Source: an uncultured Clostridia bacterium (GTDB taxonomy: Bacteria > Bacillota > Clostridia > TANB77 > CAG-508). Taken from it: a stretch of 12,314 nt of DNA. The DNA is taken from NCBI GenBank assembly GCA_934149115.1, contig CAKPDW010000046.1, forward strand, positions 1-12,314, read 5' to 3'. The notes beneath the pieces were generated by a model. The model did no database searches and was not told the DNA's origin. It worked only from the letters and a program-made list of their open reading frames with translations. Each line of letters starts with the position of its first letter. Position 1 is the stretch's first letter. Below, piece by piece: positions 1-5,572 of this stretch. The translations under genes and the position numbers were made by a program.

Positions 1-1037
1 TTAGTTCCAAATTCAATATATACTTCTTCATCTTCTATTACTTTTAATGCATCTAAGAAATATCTTGGATTAAATCCTACTTCTAAATTTTTTCCTTCTG
101 TTGATACATATATTTCTTCTTTTGCATCTCCTGTTTGATTTGTACATGAAATTATAACTTTTCCTATTTCTATAGAAATTTTAACTGGATATTTTTTCTC
201 TTTTTCTATAGAAGATGAAGAAATTAAAATTATTCTTTCAAAACAATTTTGTATATTATTTTTATTTACTCTTATTCTTGTTTCCCATTGTGCAGGAATT
301 GCATTATTATAATTTAGAAATTCTCCATCTAATAATCTTGTTACTATTTTACAATTTTCCATTTCAAAAAGAGCTTGATTTTTTGAAATGCCTATTTTAA
401 TAGTATCAAATGAATCCAATATTATTTTATTTATTTCATTTAATGTTTTTCCAGGAATAACAGCGTGGAAATTATTTGCTGGACTATTTAATATATTTGT
501 TTTTAACGCTAGTCTATAACCATCCACTGCAACAACATTTAGCTTATTGTTATCCACTTCAAATAAACAACCTGTGAATATTGGTCTGTTTTCTTCATTG
601 CTTACTGCAAATATTGTTTTTCTTATCATGTTTTTTAATAAATTTTGTTCTATTTCAATTGAATTATCTATATTTATTTTTGGTAATTCAGGAAATTCTT
701 CTGGGTTCATTGTAGCTAATTTATATAATGAACCTTCACATTCTATTTCTAATAAATTATTTTCATTTAGTGAAATTGTAATATCTGTATCTGGTAATTT
801 TCTTATAATTTCACTAAACATAGTTGCATTTACAACTGTATTTCCTTGTTCAGTTACATCACATTCTATAATGTATTCAATTCCTATTTCTAAATCATAA
901 GTAGTTAATTTTACTTCTTTATCATTAGTTTGAATAAGTATTCCTTCTAATACAGGCATTGTTGTTTTAGATGCTACACCATTTATTACGGAATTAATAC
1001 CTTTTAGAAGTTTTTCTTTTTCACATATGATTTTCAT
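1..1037 (-). CDS. dnaN: DNA polymerase III beta sliding clamp, 3' end cut off by window edge
   Basis: The minus strand is open from ATG at 1037 to the window edge without a stop, giving 345 complete codons. The protein starts MKIICEKEKLLKGI and the last visible stretch includes FNPRYFLDALKVIEDEEVYIEFG. That stretch matches the end of clamp domain 3, where Firmicute clamps have an F-x-P-K/R-Y-hh-D-A-L-K segment. Known clamps are about 366-378 residues, so roughly 20-30 residues are missing. DnaN forms the ring-shaped homodimer that tethers the replicative polymerase to DNA and recruits repair and regulatory proteins. A GGAG ribosome binding site lies about 10 nt before the start. The gene follows dnaA on the same strand, separated by the 333-bp origin segment. 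I see no interruption. Identification rests on motifs and on the dnaA-dnaN context. Confidence 0.96.
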   Translation of the reverse strand, partial: MKIICEKEKLLKGINSVINGVASKTTMPVLEGILIQTNDKEVKLTTYDLEIGIEYIIECDVTEQGNTVVNATMFSEIIRKLPDTDITISLNENNLLEIECEGSLYKLATMNPEEFPELPKINIDNSIEIEQNLLKNMIRKTIFAVSNEENRPIFTGCLFEVDNNKLNVVAVDGYRLALKTNILNSPANNFHAVIPGKTLNEINKIILDSFDTIKIGISKNQALFEMENCKIVTRLLDGEFLNYNNAIPAQWETRIRVNKNNIQNCFERIILISSSSIEKEKKYPVKISIEIGKVIISCTNQTGDAKEEIYVSTEGKNLEVGFNPRYFLDALKVIEDEEVYIEFGT

Positions 1038-1056
1038 TTTTTTCAAACTCCTTTTC

Positions 1057-1097
1057 TATTAATATAATATAGATATATATAGTAGTATTAGTATTAG
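1057..1097 (+). other. DNA unwinding element with DnaA-trio repeats
   Basis: Positions 1080-1097 read TAGTAGTATTAGTATTAG, six consecutive trinucleotides each with A in the middle. Read 3' to 5' from the adjacent DnaA box they are GAT TAT GAT TAT GAT GAT, close to the published DnaA-trio consensus 3'-[G/A]A[T/A]-5'. They are separated from the perfect box at 1102 by GTGC. On the dnaN side follows an AT-only tract apart from a single G at 1072. This is the expected site where a DnaA filament captures single strand and opens the duplex. The tract probably also overlaps any dnaN promoter. Confidence 0.8.
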
Positions 1098-1101
1098 GTG
1101 C

Positions 1102-1119
1102 TGTGGATAATGTGGAAAA
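1102..1119 (+). promoter_or_regulatory. Two abutting DnaA boxes (TGTGGATAA + TGTGGAAAA)
   Basis: TGTGGATAA (1102-1110) is the exact complement of the consensus DnaA box TTATCCACA. TGTGGAAAA (1111-1119) follows with no gap and in the same orientation; this TTTTCCACA variant recurs at 3042 and 3064. The pair borders the DnaA-trio tract and is the likely nucleation site for the initiator filament. Confidence 0.88.
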
Positions 1120-1183
1120 CTATGTGTATTATTTGTGTCCCTAGAAAAATTGATGTTCATAACTGTGTGTATAAAAAATATTT

Positions 1184-1192
1184 TTATCCACA
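1184..1192 (-). promoter_or_regulatory. Perfect DnaA box, opposite orientation
   Basis: TTATCCACA matches the consensus exactly and faces the opposite way to the pair at 1102-1119. Between them lie one-mismatch candidates TGTGTATTA (1123-1131) and TGTGTATAA (1166-1174). All lie inside the dnaA-dnaN gap. Confidence 0.85.
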
Positions 1193-1207
1193 TTATTAAA
1201 TTTTGAT

Positions 1208-1252
1208 TGTTAATAAGTGACTTATTAACAGATTCTTAACATGTTTTTAACA
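1208..1252. repeat. Phased array of degenerate DnaA-box-like 9-mers
   Basis: Three direct 9-mers, TTATTAACA (1222-1230), TTCTTAACA (1233-1241) and TTTTTAACA (1244-1252), are each separated by exactly 2 bp, an 11-bp period. An inverted copy TGTTAATAA sits at 1208-1216. The inverted copy and the first direct copy form a perfect 11-bp-arm palindrome about a single G at 1219. TTATTAACA differs from the consensus box TTATCCACA at two positions. The spacing resembles the 2-bp-spaced low-affinity DnaA sites of the E. coli origin. Binding by DnaA is inferred, not shown. Confidence 0.6.
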
Positions 1253-1258
1253 GCCACC

Positions 1259-1277
1259 TGTTGATATCTAATCAACA
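1259..1277. repeat. 7-bp inverted repeat in oriC
   Basis: TGTTGAT (1259-1265) and ATCAACA (1271-1277) are perfect inverted arms around a 5-bp spacer, in the least AT-rich part of the origin segment. There is no adjacent T-run on either strand, so it is not a terminator. It could be a protein binding site. No known regulator is recognised. Confidence 0.45.
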
Positions 1278-1339
1278 CCTTCCGTAAGAAGATATTGATT
1301 TAATTTTGTAGTATACTTTGTTTGGAAAACACTTATTTT

Positions 1340-1372
1340 AAAAAATTGAAGTTTTGCTTTATATTTCAATTT
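1340..1372 (-). terminator. Possible weak terminator at the dnaA 3' end
   Basis: On the minus strand a perfect 8-bp stem, AAATTGAA (complement of 1365-1372) and TTCAATTT (complement of 1343-1350), encloses a 14-nt loop. The distal arm runs straight into a T-run (complement of 1340-1345). The hairpin overlaps the dnaA stop codon. It is almost entirely A-U paired, so it may be leaky, letting dnaA transcripts continue through oriC into dnaN. Confidence 0.4.
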
Positions 1373-2726
1373 ATTTTTTGTTTGTGATTATTGTTTTCAC
1401 ACTTTCCACAATTAGTTTAGTATTTGTGTTTTCTTTTATTTCTTTTTCTATTTTTTTGTATGCATGCATTACAGTTGTATGGTCTCTACCACCAAAGTCA
1501 TTACCTATTCTAGGAAATGACATTTGTCCGACAGTTCGGCAAAGGTACATTGCAATTTGTCTTGGATAAGCAATATCGTTTGATTTTTTTGCTGAAACCA
1601 TATCGCGTTTGTCTATTTTAAAGTAATTAGACACTACATCTTGTATGTAATCTGCAGAGATAATATTTTCTTTTTGAAGTGTTATATCATTTATAGCTTT
1701 TTCAACAACTTCTATTGTTATAGGACTATGAGTTAAAGATGTATATGCTAATATTTTATTAAGAACACCTTCTAATTCTCTTATGTTAGAATCTATACGT
1801 GTTGCAATTAATGACAAAATATCATCATCAATTAAAATTCCCTCTAGTTGTGTCTTTTTTCTTAATATAGCAAGACGCATTTCATAGTCTGGCATAGAAA
1901 TATCAGCTATTAATCCCCATTCAAAACGTGATTTTAATCTTTCTTCTAGTAATGAGATATCTCTTGGTGGTTTATCACTTGAAAGAATTATTTGTTTTCC
2001 ATTTTGGTGCAACGTATTGAATGTGTGGAAAAATTCTTCTTGCGCAGTATTTTTCCCTGCAAAAAATTGAATATCATCTATTAATAAAATATCAATATTT
2101 CTGTATTTATTTCTGAATAATTCATTTTTATAATTTGCATCTTTGATAGCATTTACTAATTCATTTGTAAATGCTTCTGAAGTAACGTATAAAACTTTTT
2201 TTGAAGAATCTCTTTTTAAAATTTCGTTACCTATTGCTTGCATTAAGTGAGTTTTACCCAATCCAACACCACCATATATAAATAAAGGGTTGTACATTGA
2301 TGAAGGGGCTTCAGATACTGCTAATGCTGCAGCATGTGCAAAGCGATTGTTATTTCCTACAACAAATGTATCAAAAGTGTATTTTGGATTTAAGTAAGTC
2401 TTACTGTATTCTGGACTTGATGTTAAATTATCAAATGAATTATCTAGGGCTTCTTGAACATTAGATTGATTGTTAATATCTGAAGAATCTATTATTTCTA
2501 TTTGCCATGATTTATTTGTTAAAAAGTTAAATGTATTTATTATTAAATCATAATATCTTGATTTGACAGCATCTGTTTGCATAGCATTTGATGTTATTAA
2601 TTCAATTTTATTGTCATAAATATTACCAATTTCTAATGTTTTTATCCATGTTGTAAAAGAAATGTTTGTCATTTCGTTTTTTAATAGTTCTTTTGCTTGG
2701 TTTAAAAGTTCATTTTTGTCTAACAA
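1371..2726 (-). CDS. dnaA: Chromosomal replication initiator protein DnaA
   Basis: DnaA is the AAA+ initiator that binds DnaA boxes, oligomerises with ATP and opens the origin. The protein has 451 residues from the chosen start. Domain I is roughly residues 1-80, followed by a short Asn/Ser-rich linker. The AAA+ domain carries Walker A GGVGLGKTHL near residue 152, Walker B ILLIDDIQFF near 213 and SRFEWGL near 266. Domain IV ends with the DnaA-box-binding signature FGGRDHTTVMHAY near 411. I chose TTG at 2726 because AAAAGGAGG (complement of 2736-2744) lies 9 nt before it. The in-frame ATG at 2747 would place that ribosome binding site inside codons 2-4 and has none of its own. Length and motifs are typical of the family. 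The gene diverges from rpmH and lies between two DnaA-box clusters, consistent with autoregulation, which is inference. Confidence 0.97.
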   Translation of the reverse strand: MLDKNELLNQAKELLKNEMTNISFTTWIKTLEIGNIYDNKIELITSNAMQTDAVKSRYYDLIINTFNFLTNKSWQIEIIDSSDINNQSNVQEALDNSFDNLTSSPEYSKTYLNPKYTFDTFVVGNNNRFAHAAALAVSEAPSSMYNPLFIYGGVGLGKTHLMQAIGNEILKRDSSKKVLYVTSEAFTNELVNAIKDANYKNELFRNKYRNIDILLIDDIQFFAGKNTAQEEFFHTFNTLHQNGKQIILSSDKPPRDISLLEERLKSRFEWGLIADISMPDYEMRLAILRKKTQLEGILIDDDILSLIATRIDSNIRELEGVLNKILAYTSLTHSPITIEVVEKAINDITLQKENIISADYIQDVVSNYFKIDKRDMVSAKKSNDIAYPRQIAMYLCRTVGQMSFPRIGNDFGGRDHTTVMHAYKKIEKEIKENTNTKLIVESVKTIITNKK

Positions 2727-2735
2727 ATTTAATAA

Positions 2736-2744
2736 CCTCCTTTT
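2736..2744 (-). promoter_or_regulatory. Shine-Dalgarno site that fixes the dnaA start at TTG
   Basis: The minus strand reads AAAAGGAGG here, a near-perfect anti-16S match, with a 9-nt spacer to TTG at 2724-2726. It overlaps codons 2-4 of a longer reading from ATG 2745-2747, so the ATG start would be poorly translated. Confidence 0.75.
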
Positions 2745-2771
2745 CATATGATATTACAAGAGTGGGACATT

Positions 2772-2777
2772 ATTATA
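2772..2777 (-). promoter_or_regulatory. Candidate dnaA -10 element
   Basis: The minus strand reads TATAAT, about 45 nt before the TTG start. No good -35 stands at 16-18 nt. The nearest TTGACA (complement of 2810-2815) is 32 nt away, too far to pair with it. The promoter may depend on an activator, or the real one may lie further upstream. Confidence 0.4.
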
Positions 2778-3028
2778 TAAAAAGTATTGGCCCTATGAGA
2801 AATAATTTTTGTCAATAATTTTTGCAAAATAATAAAAATCAATGAAAGTATTGAAATATATATAGTTTTCACTAAAAAAATTTTAAATTAAAATCATAAA
2901 AATTTGTCAGTTTTTATTGATTTTATTAGTGTTTGATTTTGATATTAAAATTGTTGTAATTATTATTTGCGTAGTAAAATCCCAATTGTATTTTTTCGAA
3001 CTTAATCATATCAATTTATTTTTCAATA

Positions 3029-3072
3029 GTCAATAAGATGTTGTGGAAAAGTCAATAAAAAGTTGTGGAAAA
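3029..3072 (+). repeat. 22-bp tandem repeat, each copy ending in a DnaA box
   Basis: Two adjacent 22-bp units (3029-3050 and 3051-3072) agree at 20 of 22 positions. Both begin GTCAATAA and end GTTGTGGAAAA. Each contains one TGTGGAAAA box (3042-3050 and 3064-3072), so the two boxes lie on the same face, two helical turns apart. The second ends 21 bp before the rpmH -35. Confidence 0.8.
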
Positions 3073-3093
3073 ATAGAAAAAATCAAAGATGTA

Positions 3094-3123
3094 TTGACTT
3101 TTAGTGTTATTTTGTTGTATAAT
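3094..3123 (+). promoter_or_regulatory. rpmH promoter
   Basis: TTGACT (3094-3099) and TATAAT (3118-3123) are separated by 18 bp, a good vegetative sigma factor promoter. It leaves a leader of roughly 45 nt before rpmH. The DnaA boxes just upstream could couple transcription to initiation (inference). Confidence 0.8.
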
Positions 3124-3175
3124 TTGAATTACTTTTGGAAAATAAAAAATTATTAATAGATATAGGAGGTGCAAG

Positions 3176-3310
3176 ATGAAAAGAACATTACAACCTAAAA
3201 AGAGACAAAGACAGAAAGAACATGGTTTCATGAAAAGAATGAAAACAAGAGCAGGAAGAAACATTTTAAAAGCAAGAAGAGCAAAAGGAAGAAAAAAAAT
3301 AAGTGCATAG
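3176..3310 (+). CDS. rpmH: 50S ribosomal protein L34
   Basis: This 44-residue, strongly basic protein begins MKRTLQPKKRQRQKEHGF and ends RAKGRKKISA. It matches L34 across its full length, including the conserved KRTxQP start, the EHGF segment and the RRAKGRKK tail. L34 is a small component of the large ribosomal subunit that binds 23S rRNA. Leu replaces the usual Tyr/Phe at position 5, a minor variation. The ribosome binding site AGGAGGT (3164-3170) lies 5 nt before ATG. It is the first gene rightward of the origin and is followed directly by an intrinsic terminator, so its mRNA may be made in excess over rnpA. Confidence 0.97.
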   Translation: MKRTLQPKKRQRQKEHGFMKRMKTRAGRNILKARRAKGRKKISA

Positions 3311-3319
3311 TTTTCATGG

Positions 3320-3339
3320 GGGCGCAAACGCCCTTTTTT
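3320..3339 (+). terminator. Intrinsic terminator or attenuator after rpmH
   Basis: GGGCG (3320-3324) and CGCCC (3329-3333) form a G/C-only 5-bp stem with loop CAAA, followed by six T. It stands 9 nt after the rpmH stop and before rnpA. Readthrough probably supplies part of rnpA transcription. Confidence 0.8.
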
Positions 3340-3367
3340 GTTAAAATAGAAAGTTATTTAACAAAAA
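3335..3367. repeat. AT-only inverted repeat overlapping the terminator T-run
   Basis: TTTTTGTTAAA (3335-3345) and TTTAACAAAAA (3357-3367) are perfect 11-bp inverted arms with an 11-nt loop. The left arm includes most of the rpmH terminator T-run. A second small inverted repeat, TGTAAAA/TTTTACA, lies at 3372-3390. The function is unknown. It could protect readthrough RNA or be a by-product of base composition. Confidence 0.45.
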
Positions 3368-3414
3368 TAATTGTAAAAAAATATTTTACATTTTAGATAA
3401 AGAGTGATTATGAT

Positions 3415-3759
3415 ATGAAAAATACAAATATGATTAAAAAAAATTATGAATTCAAATATTTTTTTAAAAAAGGAAAATATTTTTCTGGAGAATTGCTTGA
3501 AATATTCGTTTTTTATAATAAAAAAAATACAAATCAATTAGGAATTGTTGTTAGTAAAAAAGTTGGAGGAAGTGTTATCCGTAATAGGATTAAAAGATTT
3601 ATTAGGGAAGCATATTCCGATATAGAAAAAGATATTATTAAAACTAATAATCTTCTAATTGTTTGGAAAAAAAGTGTTTCTTATGAAAAGGCAAATTATT
3701 ATGATATAAAAAAAGATTTACACAGTTTGTTCAAAAGGTGTGGAATTCTAGGAAAATAA
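3415..3759 (+). CDS. rnpA: Ribonuclease P protein component
   Basis: This is the protein subunit of RNase P, which assists the catalytic RNA in removing 5' leaders from precursor tRNAs. The 114-residue protein is basic. It carries the family RNR motif as IRNRIKRFIREAY (about residues 55-67), preceded by LGIVVSKKVGGSV, the usual sequence around the RNA-binding cleft. The length is normal. The ATG at 3415 has only a weak AGAGTG site upstream. An alternative ATG at 3430 has none, so the first is kept. It lies between the rpmH terminator and yidD, whose ATG comes 2 nt after this stop. A very weak promoter candidate, TTGTAA (3371-3376) with TAGATA 17 nt later, may add to readthrough from rpmH. Confidence 0.96.
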   Translation: MKNTNMIKKNYEFKYFFKKGKYFSGELLEIFVFYNKKNTNQLGIVVSKKVGGSVIRNRIKRFIREAYSDIEKDIIKTNNLLIVWKKSVSYEKANYYDIKKDLHSLFKRCGILGK

Positions 3760-3761
3760 TA

Positions 3762-3980
3762 ATGAAAAAATTGTTTATTTTTATTTTGAAATTTTATAAA
3801 AAAAGAATATCTCCTATTTTTGGATTTATGGGGATACACTGCAAATATTATCCATCTTGTTCAGAATATATGAAACAAGCAATAGAGAAATATGGGGTTG
3901 TTAAGGGAATTTGCTTAGGAACATGTAGATTTCTAAGATGTAATCCTTTTTCAAAAGGAGGATATGATCCTTTGAAGTGA
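3762..3980 (+). CDS. yidD: Membrane protein insertion efficiency factor YidD
   Basis: YidD is a small, membrane-associated protein of the YidD (DUF37) family, implicated in assisting YidC-dependent insertion; its mechanism is poorly known. The 72-residue protein has an amphipathic start, MKKLFIFILKFYKKRISP, and the conserved cysteine-containing core CKYYPSCSEYMKQAI. It ends with RFLRCNPFSKGGYDPLK, matching the family's RC-x-P-x(4)-G-x-D-P ending. I start it at ATG 3762, preceded by AGGA (3750-3753) at 8 nt. An in-frame ATG at 3738 would add eight unrelated residues inside rnpA and has no ribosome binding site. The stop is TGA and the product ends where the family ends, evidence that TGA is a stop codon here. 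Confidence 0.94.
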   Translation: MKKLFIFILKFYKKRISPIFGFMGIHCKYYPSCSEYMKQAIEKYGVVKGICLGTCRFLRCNPFSKGGYDPLK

Positions 3981-3990
3981 TGGAGGTAAA

Positions 3991-4887
3991 ATGAAAGTAA
4001 TTATAGGGTATTTAGCAGGCATTTTTGGATGGTTGTTAAATCTTATTTATTCAGCTGTTAATAATTATGGTTTAGCTATAATTTTATTTACAGTAGCAGT
4101 ACAAATTGTATTATTACCTTTTACTATAAGACAACAAAAAACAATGATTAAAAATAATAAAATTCAGGCTAAGGTAAAAGAATTACAAGAAAAATATAAA
4201 AATGATCAAGTACGATTAGGACAAGAAACAATGGAACTGTATAAATCAGAAAAGATGAGTCCATGTTCAGGTTGTTTTGGATCAATTATTCAATTGATTT
4301 TATTTATTTCTATTTTCTATTTAGTTCAACAACCATTGACATATATGGAAAAAATGAATGAAAATCAAATAAATGAATATGTTCAAAAATATCAAATTTC
4401 AGAACAATCAAGATATAAGGAAATAGATATTATTAGAGAAGCTAAAATGGCTGGAGATGATTCTATTTCAATTGATATGAATTTCTTGGGAATTGATTTG
4501 AGTAATATTCCTTCAAGAAATTGGGGAGATCCAACTGTTTATATTATTCCAGGATTATATGTGCTTTCTTCAATTATTTCTATGAAAATTACAATGAATG
4601 CTGGTAAAAAGAAAATGACAAAAGAAGAAAAAGAGGAAGAAGAAAGAAAGAAAAGAGAACAAAAAGCTCTTATTAAAGCAGATGAAGATGATGATGATCC
4701 ATCAGAGGCAGTTGAAGCAATGAATAAACAAATGATGTTAATGATGCCGATTATGGCTGTTTCAGTTGCAGTTATTTCACCTCTTGGACTTGCTTTATAT
4801 TGGCTAATAAATAATATAACGACTACAGCACAGAGAATGGTTTTAGATAAATATGTTAGTTCTAAGGAGGAAAAAGAGAATGACTAA
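3991..4887 (+). CDS. yidC: Membrane protein insertase YidC/Oxa1 family
   Basis: This integral-membrane insertase places proteins into the cytoplasmic membrane, alone or with Sec. The 298-residue protein is the short Gram-positive type. It has no lipoprotein signal peptide: an amphipathic start runs into TM1 (about 25-45). Then come the cytoplasmic C1 region (46-95, with QEKYKND), TM2 (about 96-116), an external loop, TM3 (about 181-200), a charged C2 loop (203-246) and TM4-TM5 (about 247-282, ending PLGLALYWLINNITT). Two oddities stand out. Gln38 occupies the place of the family's groove arginine, five residues before the TM1 proline. The C2 loop is also enlarged and Lys/Glu/Asp-rich. GGAGG (3982-3986) precedes ATG. 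The gene overlaps jag by 8 nt, suggesting translational coupling. Confidence 0.95.
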   Translation: MKVIIGYLAGIFGWLLNLIYSAVNNYGLAIILFTVAVQIVLLPFTIRQQKTMIKNNKIQAKVKELQEKYKNDQVRLGQETMELYKSEKMSPCSGCFGSIIQLILFISIFYLVQQPLTYMEKMNENQINEYVQKYQISEQSRYKEIDIIREAKMAGDDSISIDMNFLGIDLSNIPSRNWGDPTVYIIPGLYVLSSIISMKITMNAGKKKMTKEEKEEEERKKREQKALIKADEDDDDPSEAVEAMNKQMMLMMPIMAVSVAVISPLGLALYWLINNITTTAQRMVLDKYVSSKEEKEND

Positions 4888-5560
4888 TATTTATGAAGGA
4901 AGAACGACGAATGAAGCTATAGAAAAAGGACTTAAAGATTTGAATGTTTCCAAAAAACAGGTAGAAATTAAAATTTTGGAAACAGATGAGAAAAGAAGTT
5001 TTTTTAGTATTCTTACACCACGAGTAGTAAAAGTTGAGATGAAAATAAAAGAAGAACCTGTAAAGGTAATAAAAAAAGAAAAAGTTGAAATTTCTGCGGA
5101 AACAGAAAATTTAGCTGAAGAAAATATTCGTAAATTTTTAGATGAATTTATGAAAAAGTTACCAACAAATGATTTAGTATATAAGATTGTAAATGAAAAA
5201 AATGATTTATTTATTACTATTGATGGTAATGATACAGGATATTTGATTGGTTATAGAGGAAATGTATTAAATTCATTGCAGAATATACTTAATAATATTG
5301 CTAATAATGGTACAAGTGAAAGAGTTAGAGTTTTATTGAATATAGGTGGTTATAAAGAAAAAAGAGAAAAGGATTTACAAGAATTAGCTGATAAAAAAGC
5401 AGGGATAGTAATTAAAAAAAGAAAATCTATTATTCTTGAGCCAATGACATCATATGAAAGAAAGATTATACATTCAAGATTACAAAATAATACAAAAGTT
5501 GAAACACATAGTATCGGAGAGGAACCAAATAGAAAAGTGGTTATATCTTTAAAAAAGTAG
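4880..5560 (+). CDS. jag: Jag/KhpB-type RNA-binding protein (Jag-N, KH, R3H)
   Basis: Jag (also KhpB or EloR) is an RNA-binding protein, commonly encoded after yidC, that has been linked to cell elongation and small-RNA binding in other Firmicutes. The 226-residue protein has three domains. A Jag-N domain occupies about residues 3-53. After a Lys/Glu-rich linker, a KH domain (about 98-155) carries the GxxG loop as GYRG at 124-127. An R3H domain (about 163-224) carries the R-x3-H pair as RKIIH (Arg194, His198). The start ATG at 4880 follows AAGGAGG (4864-4870) by 9 nt and overlaps the end of yidC. An in-frame ATG at 4853 has no such site and would add nine unrelated residues. A terminator follows at 5573. 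Confidence 0.95.
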   Translation: MTNIYEGRTTNEAIEKGLKDLNVSKKQVEIKILETDEKRSFFSILTPRVVKVEMKIKEEPVKVIKKEKVEISAETENLAEENIRKFLDEFMKKLPTNDLVYKIVNEKNDLFITIDGNDTGYLIGYRGNVLNSLQNILNNIANNGTSERVRVLLNIGGYKEKREKDLQELADKKAGIVIKKRKSIILEPMTSYERKIIHSRLQNNTKVETHSIGEEPNRKVVISLKK

Positions 5561-5572
5561 ATATTAGGTGAT

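Larger units (their letters stand above)
1038..1370. other. oriC: Chromosomal replication origin segment (oriC) between dnaA and dnaN
   Basis: This 333-bp non-coding stretch lies between the dnaA stop and the dnaN start. Read from dnaN towards dnaA it contains an almost pure A/T tract (about 1057-1080), trinucleotide repeats with a central A (1080-1097), a short G/C-containing spacer, and two abutting DnaA boxes (1102-1119). Beyond these come a third perfect box on the other strand (1184-1192), a phased array of degenerate 9-mers (1208-1252) and a 7-bp inverted repeat (1259-1277). The order box pair, G/C spacer, trios, AT tract is that described for the Bacillus subtilis unwinding region next to dnaN. 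The assignment as oriC is inference from architecture and position, but a strong one. Confidence 0.9.
2727..3175. other. dnaA-rpmH intergenic region, second half of the bipartite origin
   Basis: This 449-bp A/T-rich stretch holds the dnaA ribosome binding site (2736-2744), a probable dnaA -10 (TATAAT, complement of 2772-2777), and two DnaA boxes in a tandem repeat (3029-3072). It also holds the rpmH promoter (3094-3123), a one-mismatch box TTTGGAAAA (3134-3142) and the rpmH ribosome binding site (3164-3170). Between about 2830 and 3000 I see only homopolymeric A/T tracts and no gene or clear motif. Position and box content match the dnaA-upstream half of the bipartite Firmicute origin. Confidence 0.7.

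Noticed and set aside
2810..2815. TTGACA on the minus strand upstream of dnaA as a -35
   Set aside because: No acceptable -10 stands 16-18 bp downstream (the bases there are GGCCAA), and the TATAAT at 2772-2777 is 32 bp away.
3052..3327. Minus-strand open reading of 91 codons over rpmH
   Set aside because: It is antisense to rpmH and its promoter, has no ribosome binding site, and its hydrophobic product is what reverse-reading an A-rich basic gene yields.
3738..3761. Longer yidD reading from ATG at 3738
   Set aside because: The extra residues lie inside rnpA, do not resemble the family and have no ribosome binding site. ATG 3762 has AGGA at 8 nt.
3978..3980. TGA recoded as tryptophan (Mollicutes-type code), considered because of the extreme AT content
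   Set aside because: yidD ends in TGA exactly where the family ends, just before the yidC ribosome binding site, and tryptophans in the conserved genes are TGG.
4853..4879. Longer jag reading from ATG at 4853
   Set aside because: AAGGAGG at 4864-4870 lies downstream of it and serves ATG 4880. The added residues are just the out-of-frame yidC tail.
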